Below, one piece after another: positions 1 to 8,242 of a stretch of DNA of 64,000 nucleotides (position 1 is the stretch's first letter; every line of letters starts with the position of its first letter). Source of the stretch: Kineosporia succinea. GTDB lineage: Bacteria; Actinomycetota; Actinomycetes; Actinomycetales; Kineosporiaceae. Under the pieces are notes generated by a model, which had not been told where the DNA came from, did not search any database, and saw only the letters and a program-made list of their open reading frames with translations. The position numbers and the translations under genes were made by a program. Location of the stretch: positions 6,569,241-6,633,240 of the forward strand of contig NZ_JAUSQZ010000001.1 of the NCBI RefSeq assembly GCF_030811555.1, written 5' to 3'.

Positions 1-1
1 C

Positions 2-286
2 TATCCGGCGATGCTGGCGCACCACATCGACCTCGGCATCACGCCCGAGATGCAGTTCCGCTTCACGTCGCTGATGCGCCTGGCCGCCGACGACGCCGGT
101 CTGCCCGCCGACCCGGAGTTCCGCGCGGCGCTGGTCGGATATCTGGAATGGGGCACCCGCCTGGCCATGTCGAACTCCCGGCCCGGCGCGGCGGTGGTGC
201 GGCAAGCACCCGTGCCCCGCTGGGGCTGGGGTGTGGCCCCGCCCTACCGGCCTGACCCCGGCGCCGACGCCGACCAGGCCGAGTGA
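2..286 (+). CDS. group II truncated hemoglobin, C-terminal part
   Basis: The reading frame is already open at the first base, so the N-terminus lies outside the window; about 94 residues remain. The tail has features I associate with actinobacterial group II truncated hemoglobins: HHIDLGIT, then LEWGTRLA, then a proline/tryptophan ending PVPRWGWG. The family binds heme and O2, and roles in redox or NO handling have been proposed. The heme-binding half is not visible, so the call rests on the C-terminal motif alone. The gene converges on the lactate dehydrogenase, with a strong hairpin between them. Confidence 0.7.
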   Translation, partial: YPAMLAHHIDLGITPEMQFRFTSLMRLAADDAGLPADPEFRAALVGYLEWGTRLAMSNSRPGAAVVRQAPVPRWGWGVAPPYRPDPGADADQAE

Positions 287-310
287 CATTCCCTGACGAG
301 GCTTCACCCC

Positions 311-343
311 GGCGAAGGCCCGGCGAAGGCCCGGCGAAGGCCC
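311..343. repeat. three tandem copies of an 11-bp unit
   Basis: GGCGAAGGCCC occurs three times head to tail just after the hemoglobin stop codon, in the convergent intergenic gap. No gene uses it. Confidence 0.8.
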
Positions 344-438
344 GGATCGCCGGATCCGGGCCCACGACGCCCGCCGCCCGGCCCTCGGTGGCCTCGGCCC
401 GGCGTCGTGGTCGGTGTACCGCGATTGCGGTAGAGCAG

Positions 439-479
439 CCACACACCCCCTATGCCTCGGGGGTATAGGGGGTGTGTGG
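439..479. terminator. 18-bp stem hairpin in a convergent gap
   Basis: Bases 439-456 pair with 462-479 over 18 bp with one G-T wobble and a 5-nt loop. The hairpin lies five bases past the lactate dehydrogenase stop and downstream of the hemoglobin gene, so it could terminate both. There is no T-tract on either side, which is common for high-GC actinobacteria. The inner 14 bp of stem recurs at 58009-58041. Confidence 0.7.
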
Positions 480-483
480 GTGG

Positions 484-1722
484 TCAGGTGCGGCGGATGG
501 GGCCGAGTCGTTGGAGTTGGGTGACGTGGTGGGGTTGGAGTTCGTCGAGGGTGTGGGCGCCGAGGAGTTTCATGGTGCGCACGATCTGGTCGGTGAGGAT
601 CTCGATGCTCTTGTCCACGCCTTGGCGTCCGCCGGCCATGAGGCCGTAGAGGTAGGCGCGGCCGATGAGGGTGAAGCGGGCGCCCAGGGCGATGCAGGCG
701 ACGATGTCGGCGCCGTTCATGATGCCGGTGTCGACGACGATCTCGACGTCCTTGCCGATTTCGCGGGCGACGTCGGGCAGGAGGTGGAAGGGGATGGGGG
801 CGCGGTCGAGCTGGCGGCCGCCGTGGTTGGACAGGACGATCCCGTCGACGCCGAGGGAGGCGAGTTTGCGGGCGTCTTGGAGGTTCTGCACGCCCTTGAT
901 CGCGATCTTGCCGGGCCACATCTGGCGGATGATGCTCAGGTCTTCGTAGGAGATGGTGGGGTCCATCGCGAAGTCCAGCAGTTCGGCGACGGTGCCGCCG
1001 GTCGCGGACAGCGACGCGAATTCGAGTTTGGGGGTGGTGAGGAAGTCGTACCACCACCAGGGGCGGGGGATCGCGTTCAGGATCGTGCCGGCCGTCAGCT
1101 GCGGCGGGATCGAGAATCCGTTGCGCCGGTCGCGCAGGCGGGCTCCGGCCACGGGGGTGTCGACGGTGAAGAACAGGGTGTCGAAACCGGCGGCGGCGGC
1201 GCGTTCGACCAGGGCGTAGGAGATCTCGCGTTGTTTCATCACGTACAGCTGGAACCAGTTACGGCCCGCCGGGTTGGCGGCCTTGACGTCCTCGATCGAG
1301 GTGGTGCCCAGGGTGGAGAGGCAGAACGGGATGCCCGCGGCGGCCGAGGCCCCGGCGCCGGCGATCTCGCCCTCGGTCTGCATCAGCCGGGTGAAGCCGG
1401 TGGGCGCGATCCCGAACGGCAGCGCGGACGGGCCGCCGAACACGGTCGTGGAGGTGTCGACACGGGCCACGTCACGTAGCACGCCCGGGTGGAACTCGAC
1501 ATCCTCGAACGCCTGGCGGGCCCGGGACAGCGACAGCTCGGCCTCGGCGGCGCCGTCGGTGTAGTCGAACGCGGCCCGTGGGGTACGTCTGCGGGCGATC
1601 GTCCGCAGGTCGTCGATCGTCAGGGCCTTGTCGAGACGGCGCTTACGGCCGTTGAACTCCGGCTTCCTGAACTCCATCAGCTCGAAGATCTCAGCAGGCT
1701 TGGGAACCTGGCGTTGGACCAC
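484..1722 (-). CDS. lldD: FMN-dependent L-lactate/alpha-hydroxy-acid dehydrogenase
   Basis: This 412-residue protein belongs to the FMN alpha-hydroxy-acid dehydrogenase family, a TIM barrel that oxidises L-lactate or similar 2-hydroxy acids and feeds electrons to the respiratory chain. Visible landmarks are RNWFQLYV (FMN contact region), [11 protein letters not shown] (active-site lysine region), SNHGGRQLD (catalytic histidine and substrate arginine) and [13 protein letters not shown] near the C-terminal phosphate site. Length and full-length similarity suggest the actinobacterial LldD/LldD2 group. The start is the ATG at 1722 after a GGAG-type ribosome site. Substrate is not certain; glycolate or mandelate relatives share these motifs. 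Confidence 0.85.
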   Translation of the reverse strand: MVQRQVPKPAEIFELMEFRKPEFNGRKRRLDKALTIDDLRTIARRRTPRAAFDYTDGAAEAELSLSRARQAFEDVEFHPGVLRDVARVDTSTTVFGGPSALPFGIAPTGFTRLMQTEGEIAGAGASAAAGIPFCLSTLGTTSIEDVKAANPAGRNWFQLYVMKQREISYALVERAAAAGFDTLFFTVDTPVAGARLRDRRNGFSIPPQLTAGTILNAIPRPWWWYDFLTTPKLEFASLSATGGTVAELLDFAMDPTISYEDLSIIRQMWPGKIAIKGVQNLQDARKLASLGVDGIVLSNHGGRQLDRAPIPFHLLPDVAREIGKDVEIVVDTGIMNGADIVACIALGARFTLIGRAYLYGLMAGGRQGVDKSIEILTDQIVRTMKLLGAHTLDELQPHHVTQLQRLGPIRRT

Positions 1723-1852
1723 CGTGACACTCCTTCATGGCGCGACGTCTCGGTGACCATATTATCGATAGGAGCTTCTGACCAGGGGGTCTTCTGGTGG
1801 TCAACGCCACCCGGAGACCCCCGGCGCGCGACATGCACCCGTCCGGGCGGGG
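1723..1852. promoter_or_regulatory. lldD upstream region with imperfect dyad
   Basis: Upstream of lldD lies TATTATCGATA (about 1759-1769), then TGACCAG and CTGGTGGTCA separated by a short spacer (about 1778-1802). The TGACCA/TGGTCA dyad resembles GntR-type LldR operators, but spacing is imperfect. No regulator gene is adjacent, so the assignment is weak. Confidence 0.3.
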
Positions 1853-2662
1853 TCAGCCGAGCTGCACACCCGCCCGCCGCAGCAGCTCCCGCGCGTGCCG
1901 CAACAGCGGCGCGTCCACCATCCGGCCCTCGAACGTGAACACCCCCGGCTCGTCACGGGCGGCGTCCAGCAACCGCCGCGCCCGCTCGACCTCGGCCGCC
2001 GGCGGGCGGTAACCGTCGCGCACCACCCCGACCTGGCTGGGATGGATGCAGGCCGTGCCGTCGAAACCGCTGGCCGCCGCGTCGACCACCTCGGTGCGCA
2101 GCCCGGCCAGATCACGGATGTCCAGGTGCACCGCGTCGAGCTTGAAGCGCCCGTAGGCCCCCGCCGCGATCAGGACCGCCGAACGGGCCGCCGCCGCGAC
2201 GTCGCGGTACGTGCCGTCGTAACGGCGGCTCGCGGTCCCGCCCAGCCCGGCGACCAGGTCCTCCGCACCCCACATCAGGCCCACACAGTTGCCGGCCCGC
2301 GCGATGGACGCCGCCTCCACCACCCCCAGCGGCGTCTCCACCAGCGCCACCACGTCGAACGGCTCCAGCGACGAGACCTCTTGCGCCGACGACGTCTTCG
2401 CGAGCATCACCGTGGTGTAGGCCGTGGCCTGCAGCGCCTGCAGGTCCCAGGCGTGCTCGGGCGTCGAGGCCGGGTTCACGCGCACCACGGTCGAGGAGGG
2501 ATCGAGCGGATGGTCGACCAGCGCCTGCCGGGCCGTCGCCTTGCCCTCGGCCGAGACCGCGTCCTCCAGGTCGAGGATCACCACATCGGCCGCCGCCGCG
2601 GCCTTGGCGAAGCGGTCCGGCCGATCCGCCGGGCAGAACAACCACGCCGGACCCGGATTCAC
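1853..2662 (-). CDS. citE: CitE-like 3-hydroxyacyl-CoA lyase
   Basis: A 269-residue HpcH/HpaI-aldolase superfamily protein of the stand-alone CitE type. It shows the family blocks DVVILDLEDAV (metal-binding Glu/Asp), VRVNP, VALVETPLGV, GAEDLVAGLG and GTACIHPSQV. The family cleaves 3-hydroxy-3-methyl-acyl-CoA esters such as HMG-CoA or citramalyl-CoA to acetyl-CoA and a keto acid. It is the last gene of a maoC-accD-acd operon and its ATG overlaps the maoC stop. The same order (citE, maoC, acyl-CoA dehydrogenase, accD1) is known at the M. tuberculosis leucine locus (Rv2498c region, from memory), which points to HMG-CoA lyase activity in leucine breakdown. Confidence 0.85.
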   Translation of the reverse strand: MNPGPAWLFCPADRPDRFAKAAAAADVVILDLEDAVSAEGKATARQALVDHPLDPSSTVVRVNPASTPEHAWDLQALQATAYTTVMLAKTSSAQEVSSLEPFDVVALVETPLGVVEAASIARAGNCVGLMWGAEDLVAGLGGTASRRYDGTYRDVAAAARSAVLIAAGAYGRFKLDAVHLDIRDLAGLRTEVVDAAASGFDGTACIHPSQVGVVRDGYRPPAAEVERARRLLDAARDEPGVFTFEGRMVDAPLLRHARELLRRAGVQLG

Positions 2663-3129
2663 GGCTGCCTCCGCACCAGCGTCGCCCGGGTCGCGCGCGC
2701 CACCACCACGTCGTGCTGATTACGCCCCACGTGCTCCAGACTCACGATGCCCTCCCCGGGCCGCGACGCCGACTCCCGTTTCGACAGGACCACGGTGGAC
2801 GCGTAGAGCGTGTCCCCGATGAACAGCGGCTGGGGAAAGGCGATCTCGCTGAACCCCAGGTTGGCCACCAGGGTACCCTCGGTCAGCTGCGCCACCGACA
2901 GCCCCACGATCGTCGCCAGCGTGAACATCGAGTTGACCAGCCGCTGCCCGAACGGCTCCTGCGTCGCCGCGAAGGCCGCGTCCAGGTGCAGCGACTGCGT
3001 GTTCATGGTCAGGGTGGTGAACAGCACGTTGTCGGCCTCGGTGACCGTGCGCCCGGGCCGGTGCCGGTAGCGCGTACCGACCTCGAACTCCTCGAAGTAC
3101 AGCCCCCGTTGCTCCACCTCACGCACCAC
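2659..3129 (-). CDS. maoC: MaoC-family enoyl-CoA hydratase
   Basis: MaoC/hot-dog-fold protein of about 156 residues. Family features are GRTVTEADNVLFTTLTMN with the catalytic Asp, followed by a histidine in SLHLDAAF, and ANLGFSEIAFPQPLFIGDTL. It probably hydrates 3-methylglutaconyl-CoA or a similar enoyl-CoA made by the upstream carboxylase and dehydrogenase. The frame stays open back to an ATG at 3180, but family proteins begin near the GLYFEEFEVG block, and tandem GTG codons at 3129 and 3126 overlap the end of the 44-codon gene before it. I therefore prefer a GTG start. Its stop overlaps the citE start by four bases. Confidence 0.8.
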   Translation of the reverse strand: MVREVEQRGLYFEEFEVGTRYRHRPGRTVTEADNVLFTTLTMNTQSLHLDAAFAATQEPFGQRLVNSMFTLATIVGLSVAQLTEGTLVANLGFSEIAFPQPLFIGDTLYASTVVLSKRESASRPGEGIVSLEHVGRNQHDVVVARATRATLVRRQP

Positions 3130-3253
3130 GGCGCATCCCCAGAGCCTGCTGACGTTGCCGGCGCCAGTCGCCCAGGGCATCCCCCGACGGTCTCAGCCTG
3201 GGCAGCAAGGCAGCCACCACGGCCGCCACCACGTCGTCCGGAACCTCGCTCAT
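3119..3253 (-). CDS. 44-residue protein, possible acyl-CoA carboxylase epsilon-like subunit
   Basis: A very short gene placed exactly between accD and maoC. Its ATG overlaps the accD stop as ATGA (3250-3253), and its TGA lies inside the start region of maoC, so it looks translationally coupled on both sides. The 44-residue product has an acidic N-terminal patch (SEVPDD), an Ala/Val-rich helix and a basic C-terminal DWRRQRQQ segment. Actinobacterial acyl-CoA carboxylase epsilon subunits are short proteins with a helical start and a C-terminal W-R motif, so I suggest that role by position and shape. Sequence similarity is too slight to be sure. Confidence 0.55.
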   Translation of the reverse strand: MSEVPDDVVAAVVAALLPRLRPSGDALGDWRRQRQQALGMRRGA

Positions 3254-4791
3254 ACCGGTCTCACCCCGTGCCTCTTCTCCACCCGTTGCCGTACTTTCCC
3301 GGCCAACATCCCCAGCCGCCGGGCCAATTCGTCACGCAGCGCAGCCGGATCGACCACCGCGTCGATCACCAGTTCCGAGGCCAGCCGCAGCAGATCGACG
3401 TCCTCCTCGTACTCCTCCTTACGCGCCGCCACGAACGCGGCCCGCTCCGACTCGTCCGCGATCTCGGCGATCCGGTTCGCGTACACCGCCCGCACCGCCG
3501 GGTCGGGCCCCATCACCGCGATCCGGGCCGTGGGCAGTGCCAGGCAGGCGTCCGGCTCGAAGCCGGGCCCGTTCATCGCGTAGAGCCCGGCCCCGTAGGC
3601 CTTCCGCACGATCACCGAGATCTGCGGAACCGTCGCCTCGGCCACCGCCGTGATCATCTTGGCGCCGTGCCGGATGATGCCCTGGCGTTCCACGTCCTTG
3701 CCGATCATGAACCCGGGCACGTCGGCCAGGTACACCAGCGGCAGGTTGAACGCGTCGCAGAACTCCACGAAACGCGCCGTCTTGTCGGCCGAGTCGACGA
3801 ACAGCACCCCGCCGCGCACCACCGAGTTGCTGGCCACGATCCCGACCGGCATGCCCTCGATGCGCCCCAGCCCGGTCACGATCTCGGCCGCGAACGAGGG
3901 TTTGACCTCGAAGAAGCTGTCGGCGTCGACGATCCCGTCGATCACCTCGTGAATGTCGAAGGGCACCTGCTCCTGGGCGGGAACGGTGGTGTCGTCCAGT
4001 TCCGACGAGGGACGCGCGGACTGCGTCTCGGGGGGCGGTTCCCTCCAGCACGTGGGCAGGTAGGAGAAGAAGTCACGGGCCTGCTCGATCGCGTCCGCGT
4101 CGTCGCTGGCGAGAAGGTCGCCGCAGCCGGAGATCTCGGTGTGCATCCGCGCACCGCCCATCTCCTCCAGGGTGACCTTCTCCCCCACGGTGACCTCGGC
4201 CATCCGCGGCGAGCCGAGGTACATGCTGGCGTTGCCGTCGACCATCACGACGATGTCGCAGAACGCCGGGATGTAGGCCCCACCCGCCGCCGACGGGCCG
4301 AACAGGCAGCAGATCTGGGGCACCTTGCCCGACAGCTTGACCTGGTTGTGGAAGATGCGCCCGGCCCCGCGCCGGCCCGGGAACAGCGCGACCTGGTCGG
4401 TGATGCGGGCCCCGGCCGAGTCGACCAGCCAGAAGATGGGCAGCTCCTCGCTCAGCGCCCGCTCGGTGATGCGCACGATCTTCTCGACCGTGCGCGCACC
4501 CCACGACCCCGCCTTCACCCCGGTGTCGTTCGCGACCACCAGCGCCGGGCGCCCGTCGACCAAGCAGGCCCCGGTGACCACACCGTCTGCCGGCAGCCCG
4601 GTCGCCAGGGCGTTGGCGAGCTGCCCGTCCTCGACGAACGTGCCCTCGTCGGCCAGCAGCGCGATGCGTTCGCGCACATAGAGTTTGCGCGATCGGGCCA
4701 GCTTGGCCGCGGCCGACGCCGTCGGGCCCAGCGTGGCCGAGCGGGCCCGGTCGAGCTCCTTGCGCGAGGGCAGGGCCTCGGCCGGCGTCAC
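3250..4791 (-). CDS. accD: acyl-CoA carboxylase carboxyltransferase (beta) subunit
   Basis: A 513-residue biotin-dependent carboxyltransferase with the two crotonase-like halves of the AccD/PccB/MccB family. Visible blocks are ERIALLADEGTFVE, FWLVDSAGARI, GPSAAGGAYIPAFCD in the N half, and YLADVPGFMIGKDVERQG, RKAYGAGLYAMNG and GPDPAVRAVYANRI in the C half. The context (acyl-CoA dehydrogenase before, MaoC and CitE after) points to methylcrotonyl-CoA carboxylation in leucine degradation. It starts at a GTG behind a GGGAGG ribosome site. No biotin carboxylase/biotin carrier subunit is encoded here, although it normally sits next to this gene; it must come from elsewhere. Confidence 0.9.
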   Translation of the reverse strand: MTPAEALPSRKELDRARSATLGPTASAAAKLARSRKLYVRERIALLADEGTFVEDGQLANALATGLPADGVVTGACLVDGRPALVVANDTGVKAGSWGARTVEKIVRITERALSEELPIFWLVDSAGARITDQVALFPGRRGAGRIFHNQVKLSGKVPQICCLFGPSAAGGAYIPAFCDIVVMVDGNASMYLGSPRMAEVTVGEKVTLEEMGGARMHTEISGCGDLLASDDADAIEQARDFFSYLPTCWREPPPETQSARPSSELDDTTVPAQEQVPFDIHEVIDGIVDADSFFEVKPSFAAEIVTGLGRIEGMPVGIVASNSVVRGGVLFVDSADKTARFVEFCDAFNLPLVYLADVPGFMIGKDVERQGIIRHGAKMITAVAEATVPQISVIVRKAYGAGLYAMNGPGFEPDACLALPTARIAVMGPDPAVRAVYANRIAEIADESERAAFVAARKEEYEEDVDLLRLASELVIDAVVDPAALRDELARRLGMLAGKVRQRVEKRHGVRPV

Positions 4792-4858
4792 CGCCGTGCC
4801 TCCCTCGGCCGGACCGGGCCGAGCAGCCCCCCGGGATCAGCCACGGTCCGCCGCCGCG

Positions 4859-6046
4859 TCATTCGACCTCCAGCCCGAGCCCCCGGCTGATGACCAGCCG
4901 CTGCACCTCGGACGTGCCCTCGCCGATCTCGAGAATCTTGGCGTCCCGGTAGAAACGGGCCACCGGATACTCTTCCATGAACCCGTACCCCCCGAAAACC
5001 TGTGTGGCCACGCGGGTCGCGTCGACCGCCGCCTCACTGCTGAACAGCTTGGCCATGGCCGCAGCCTGTTTCACCACCCGCGACGGCGCCCCCTCGTCCT
5101 TCAGGGCCGCGGCCCGGTAGGTCAGCAGGGCCGACGCCTCGATCGCCGTCGCCAGGTCGGCCAGGCTGAACGCCACCGCCTGCCGCGACCCGATCGGCCG
5201 CCCGAACGTCTCCCGCTCGCCCGCGTACTTCAGCGCCGCCTCCAGGCAGCCCCGGGCCAGTCCCACCGCCAGCGCCGAGATCGCGATGCGCCCGTCGTCG
5301 AGAATGGCCAGGAACTGGTGGAATCCGCGACCCTGCACGCCCAGCAGCGCCGATCCGGGCACCCGCACACCGTCGAGGGTCAGCGGGTGGGTGTCCGAGA
5401 TCCGCCAGCCCAGCTTGTCGTACGCCGGGCCGGCCTCGAAACCGGCTGTGCCGGAGGGCACCAGGAACGTGGAGATCGACCCGTCGTCGTGCCGGGCCGT
5501 CACCGAGACCACCGACGTGACCGAACTGCCGGAGTTGGTGATGAACTGCTTCGACCCGTCGATGACCCACTCGTCGCCGTCCCGGCGCACCCGGGTGCGG
5601 GTGCCGCCGGCGTCCGAGCCGGCGCCGGGCTCGGTCAGGCCGAACGCCGCCAGGGTGCGCCCGGCGACAAGATCGGGCAGCCAGTGCTCCTTCTGGGCGT
5701 CGTCGCCGAAGGTCAGGATCGGGTTGATCCCCAGCCCGACGCCCGCCGAAAGAGTGATGCCGATCGACTGGTCGACGCGTCCCAGCTCTTCGATGGCGAC
5801 GCAGAGGCTGGTGAAGTCGCCACCCGAGCCACCGTACTTCTCCGGGGCGGTGAGGCCGAACAGCCCCAGATCGCCCATCTTGTGCACCAGGTCGACCGGG
5901 AAGTGGTGGGTGCGATCCCACTCCGCGACGTAGGGGGCGATCTCCCGTTGCGCGAACGCCCGCACACTGGCACGGAAGATCTCGTGTTCGGCCGAGAGCT
6001 CGAAGCGGCCAGCTCGTTCTGGGTCCACGAACTCAACGGTACCCAT
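4859..6046 (-). CDS. acyl-CoA dehydrogenase, isovaleryl-CoA type
   Basis: A 395-residue FAD acyl-CoA dehydrogenase. It carries the FAD/substrate blocks AAFGLTEPGAGSDAGGTRT and VFGGYGFMEEYPVARFYRD, and the family ending ILEIGEGTSEVQRLVISRGL. The ATG at 6046 (MGTVEFVDPERAG) is chosen over longer readings because family N-termini begin near here and the upstream sequence is the divergent promoter region. It is the first gene of the minus-strand operon acd-accD-small gene-maoC-citE. With AccD it should turn isovaleryl-CoA to methylcrotonyl-CoA and on to methylglutaconyl-CoA; other branched short-chain acyl-CoAs are possible. Confidence 0.88.
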   Translation of the reverse strand: MGTVEFVDPERAGRFELSAEHEIFRASVRAFAQREIAPYVAEWDRTHHFPVDLVHKMGDLGLFGLTAPEKYGGSGGDFTSLCVAIEELGRVDQSIGITLSAGVGLGINPILTFGDDAQKEHWLPDLVAGRTLAAFGLTEPGAGSDAGGTRTRVRRDGDEWVIDGSKQFITNSGSSVTSVVSVTARHDDGSISTFLVPSGTAGFEAGPAYDKLGWRISDTHPLTLDGVRVPGSALLGVQGRGFHQFLAILDDGRIAISALAVGLARGCLEAALKYAGERETFGRPIGSRQAVAFSLADLATAIEASALLTYRAAALKDEGAPSRVVKQAAAMAKLFSSEAAVDATRVATQVFGGYGFMEEYPVARFYRDAKILEIGEGTSEVQRLVISRGLGLEVE

Positions 6047-6075
6047 GGGGTGCCGTCGCGGGCTACATTGTGCGT

Positions 6076-6100
6076 GATCCGCCTCACCCAAGGGCGGATC
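6076..6100. promoter_or_regulatory. inverted repeat in divergent acd/bkd promoter region
   Basis: GATCCGCC (6076-6083) is repeated in inverted orientation as GGCGGATC (6093-6100) with a 9-nt spacer. It is in the 138-bp region between the two divergent catabolic operons, where one operator could serve both. The cognate regulator is not identified. Confidence 0.4.
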
Positions 6101-6184
6101 GGCTACGTCCTCGGGCTCCCCGGCGGCCACCCATCGCTGCGGGGTCCGGCACCTGACCTGGTGAGTGGATGCAAGGAGGATGCA

Positions 6185-7267
6185 ATGGAGCAACCTGCGA
6201 ACCCCGCGGACCCCGTCCGGCTCCTGGAGCCCGACGGCACACTTCGCGACGACCCGTCCGGTCTGGACGTCACCCCCGAACTCGTGCGTGACCTGTACCG
6301 CTGGATGCGCCTGACCCGCCGCCTCGACACCGAGGCGTTCTCCCTGCAGCGCCACGGCGAGCTCGGCCTCTGGGCACCGAGTCTCGGCCAGGAGGCCGCG
6401 CAGGTCGGGTCCATCACCGCACTACGCCCCACCGACCACGTCTTCCCGAGCTACCGCGAGCACGCCGCCGCGCTGGTGCGGGGCGTGACCCCGGCGCAGA
6501 TGCTCGAGCAGTGGCGGGGTGTGTCGGGCTGCGGCTGGGACCCGGCGGCCCTCCACCTGCACGCCTACACGGTGGTTCTCGCGGCCCATCTGCCCCACGC
6601 CACCGGCTACGCCATGGGGGTGCAGCGCGACGGCACGGACGAGGTGGTCACCGCGTACTTCGGCGACGGCGCCTCGAGTCAGGGCGACGCGAACGAGGCC
6701 TTCAACTGGGCGGCCGCCTGCAACGCGCCGGTGCTGTTCTTCGCGCAGAACAACCAGTACGCGATCTCGACGCCGACCCGCCTGCAGATGCGCACGCCGA
6801 TGCACCGGCGGGCCCGGGGTTTCGGCCTGGAGTCGTACCTGGTCGACGGCAACGACGTGCTCGCGGTGCACGCCGTCACCCGGGAGGCCGTGGCCCACAT
6901 CCGGTCCGGGGCCGGGCCCGTGCTGATCGAGGCGCTGACCTACCGCGCCGGCCCGCACACCAGCTCCGACGACCCCACGCGCTACCGCGACCAGGCCGAG
7001 GCCGACGCCTGGCTGGCGCGGGATCCGGTGGCGAGGGTCGAGAAACTCCTCGACGCGCGGAACTGGTGGGAGCCCGGGTGGCGGGAGGCGCTGGACCAGG
7101 AGTGCGACCGGCTCGGTGCCGAGCTGCGCTCGGCCGTGCAGGCTTTCGGCCCGGTCGAGCTGGGTGACCTGTTCGACACCGTGCTGAGCACCCGCACCGA
7201 TCTGCTGAACGCGCAGAAGGCCGACTACGGCGACTTCGTCGCGGGATTCGAGGAGGTGGCGTCATGA
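6185..7267 (+). CDS. bkdA: branched-chain 2-oxoacid dehydrogenase E1 alpha
   Basis: A 360-residue thiamine-diphosphate E1 alpha subunit. The TPP motif runs from YFGDGASSQGD to FFAQNNQYAIST (GDG followed about 27 residues later by NN), and the phosphorylation-loop region RAGPHTSSDDPTRYR is typical of the BCKDH/PDH alpha family. The ATG at 6185 follows an excellent AAGGAGGA ribosome site, so the much longer upstream frame is not the gene. It begins a tightly coupled operon with E1 beta and E2, divergent from the leucine-degradation genes, which favours a branched-chain oxoacid over pyruvate as substrate. Confidence 0.9.
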   Translation: MEQPANPADPVRLLEPDGTLRDDPSGLDVTPELVRDLYRWMRLTRRLDTEAFSLQRHGELGLWAPSLGQEAAQVGSITALRPTDHVFPSYREHAAALVRGVTPAQMLEQWRGVSGCGWDPAALHLHAYTVVLAAHLPHATGYAMGVQRDGTDEVVTAYFGDGASSQGDANEAFNWAAACNAPVLFFAQNNQYAISTPTRLQMRTPMHRRARGFGLESYLVDGNDVLAVHAVTREAVAHIRSGAGPVLIEALTYRAGPHTSSDDPTRYRDQAEADAWLARDPVARVEKLLDARNWWEPGWREALDQECDRLGAELRSAVQAFGPVELGDLFDTVLSTRTDLLNAQKADYGDFVAGFEEVAS

Positions 7268-8241
7268 CCCGGCTGAGTCTGTCCGCGGCGCTGAACTCGG
7301 GCCTGCGGCACGTGCTGGAAGAAGACCCGAAGGCCGTGATCCTGGGCGAGGACGTGGGTCCGCTCGGGGGCGTGTTCCGGGTGACCGACGGCCTGAGCAA
7401 GGATTTCGGCTCCGACCGGGTGATCGACACGCCGCTGGCCGAGTCGTCGATCGTCGGCACCGCGATCGGCCTGGCCATGCGCGGCTACCACCCGATCTGC
7501 GAGATCCAGTTCGACGGGTTCGTCTACCCGGCCTTCAACCAGATCGTGTCGCAGCTGGCCAAGATGCGGGCCCGCACCGCCGGGAAGGTGCCGCTGCCGG
7601 TCGTCGTGCGGATCCCGTGCGGCGGCGGCATCGGCGCGGTCGAGCACCACAGTGAGAGCAACGAGGCCTATTTCGCCCACACGGCCGGGCTGCGCGTGGT
7701 GATCTGCTCCGACCCGCAGAGCGGCCACTACATGCTGCGCCAGGCCATGATGAGCGGCGACCCGGTGATCTTCTACGAGCCGAAACGCCGCTACTGGGAG
7801 AAGGGCGAGGTGTCCTCCGACCTGCGGCTGGCACCGGCTTTCGACCGGGCGGTCGTGGCCCGGCCGGGCACCGACGCCACCGTCGTCTGCTACGGCGGGA
7901 TGGTCTCGACGTGCCTGGAGGCCGCCGCCACCGCACACGAGGAGGGGCACGAGCTCGAGGTCATCGACCTGCGCTCGTTGTCACCGCTCGACCTGGACAC
8001 GGTGACCGCGTCGGTCCGGAAGACGGGGCGCTGCCTGGTGGTTCACGAGGCCCCGGGCTTCGCCGGGCTGGGTGCGGAGGTGGTCAGCGGGGTCACCGAG
8101 CGCTGCTTCTACCACCTCGAGGCGCCGGTGCTGCGGGTGACGGGCTTCGACATGCCCTACCCCTCGGCCAAGTACGAGAACCAGTACCTGCCCGACGCCG
8201 ACCGCGTGCTCGCGGCGGTGGACAAGCTGCTGGAGTTCTGA
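7264..8241 (+). CDS. bkdB: branched-chain 2-oxoacid dehydrogenase E1 beta
   Basis: A 325-residue transketolase-like beta subunit pairing with the preceding E1 alpha; the ATG overlaps that gene's stop as ATGA. Landmarks are LGEDVGPLGGVFRVTDGL, the FDGFVYPAFNQIVSQLAKMR interface segment, GGGIGAVEHHSESNEAYFAH and the C-terminal ALVVHEAP-type block seen here as CLVVHEAPGFAGLGAEV. Together the subunits decarboxylate the 2-oxo acid and pass the acyl group to E2. Confidence 0.92.
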   Translation: MTRLSLSAALNSGLRHVLEEDPKAVILGEDVGPLGGVFRVTDGLSKDFGSDRVIDTPLAESSIVGTAIGLAMRGYHPICEIQFDGFVYPAFNQIVSQLAKMRARTAGKVPLPVVVRIPCGGGIGAVEHHSESNEAYFAHTAGLRVVICSDPQSGHYMLRQAMMSGDPVIFYEPKRRYWEKGEVSSDLRLAPAFDRAVVARPGTDATVVCYGGMVSTCLEAAATAHEEGHELEVIDLRSLSPLDLDTVTASVRKTGRCLVVHEAPGFAGLGAEVVSGVTERCFYHLEAPVLRVTGFDMPYPSAKYENQYLPDADRVLAAVDKLLEF

Positions 8242-8242
8242 G

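Noticed and set aside
472-1479. Long open frame antisense to the lactate dehydrogenase gene
   Set aside because: It is the reverse-strand shadow of lldD, produced by third-position GC; low-complexity Gly/Asp/Val-rich product without domains.
2713-4890. 725-codon frame antisense to maoC, accD and the end of acd
   Set aside because: Shadow of well-supported genes; composition rich in Arg, His, Pro and Gly with no recognisable fold.
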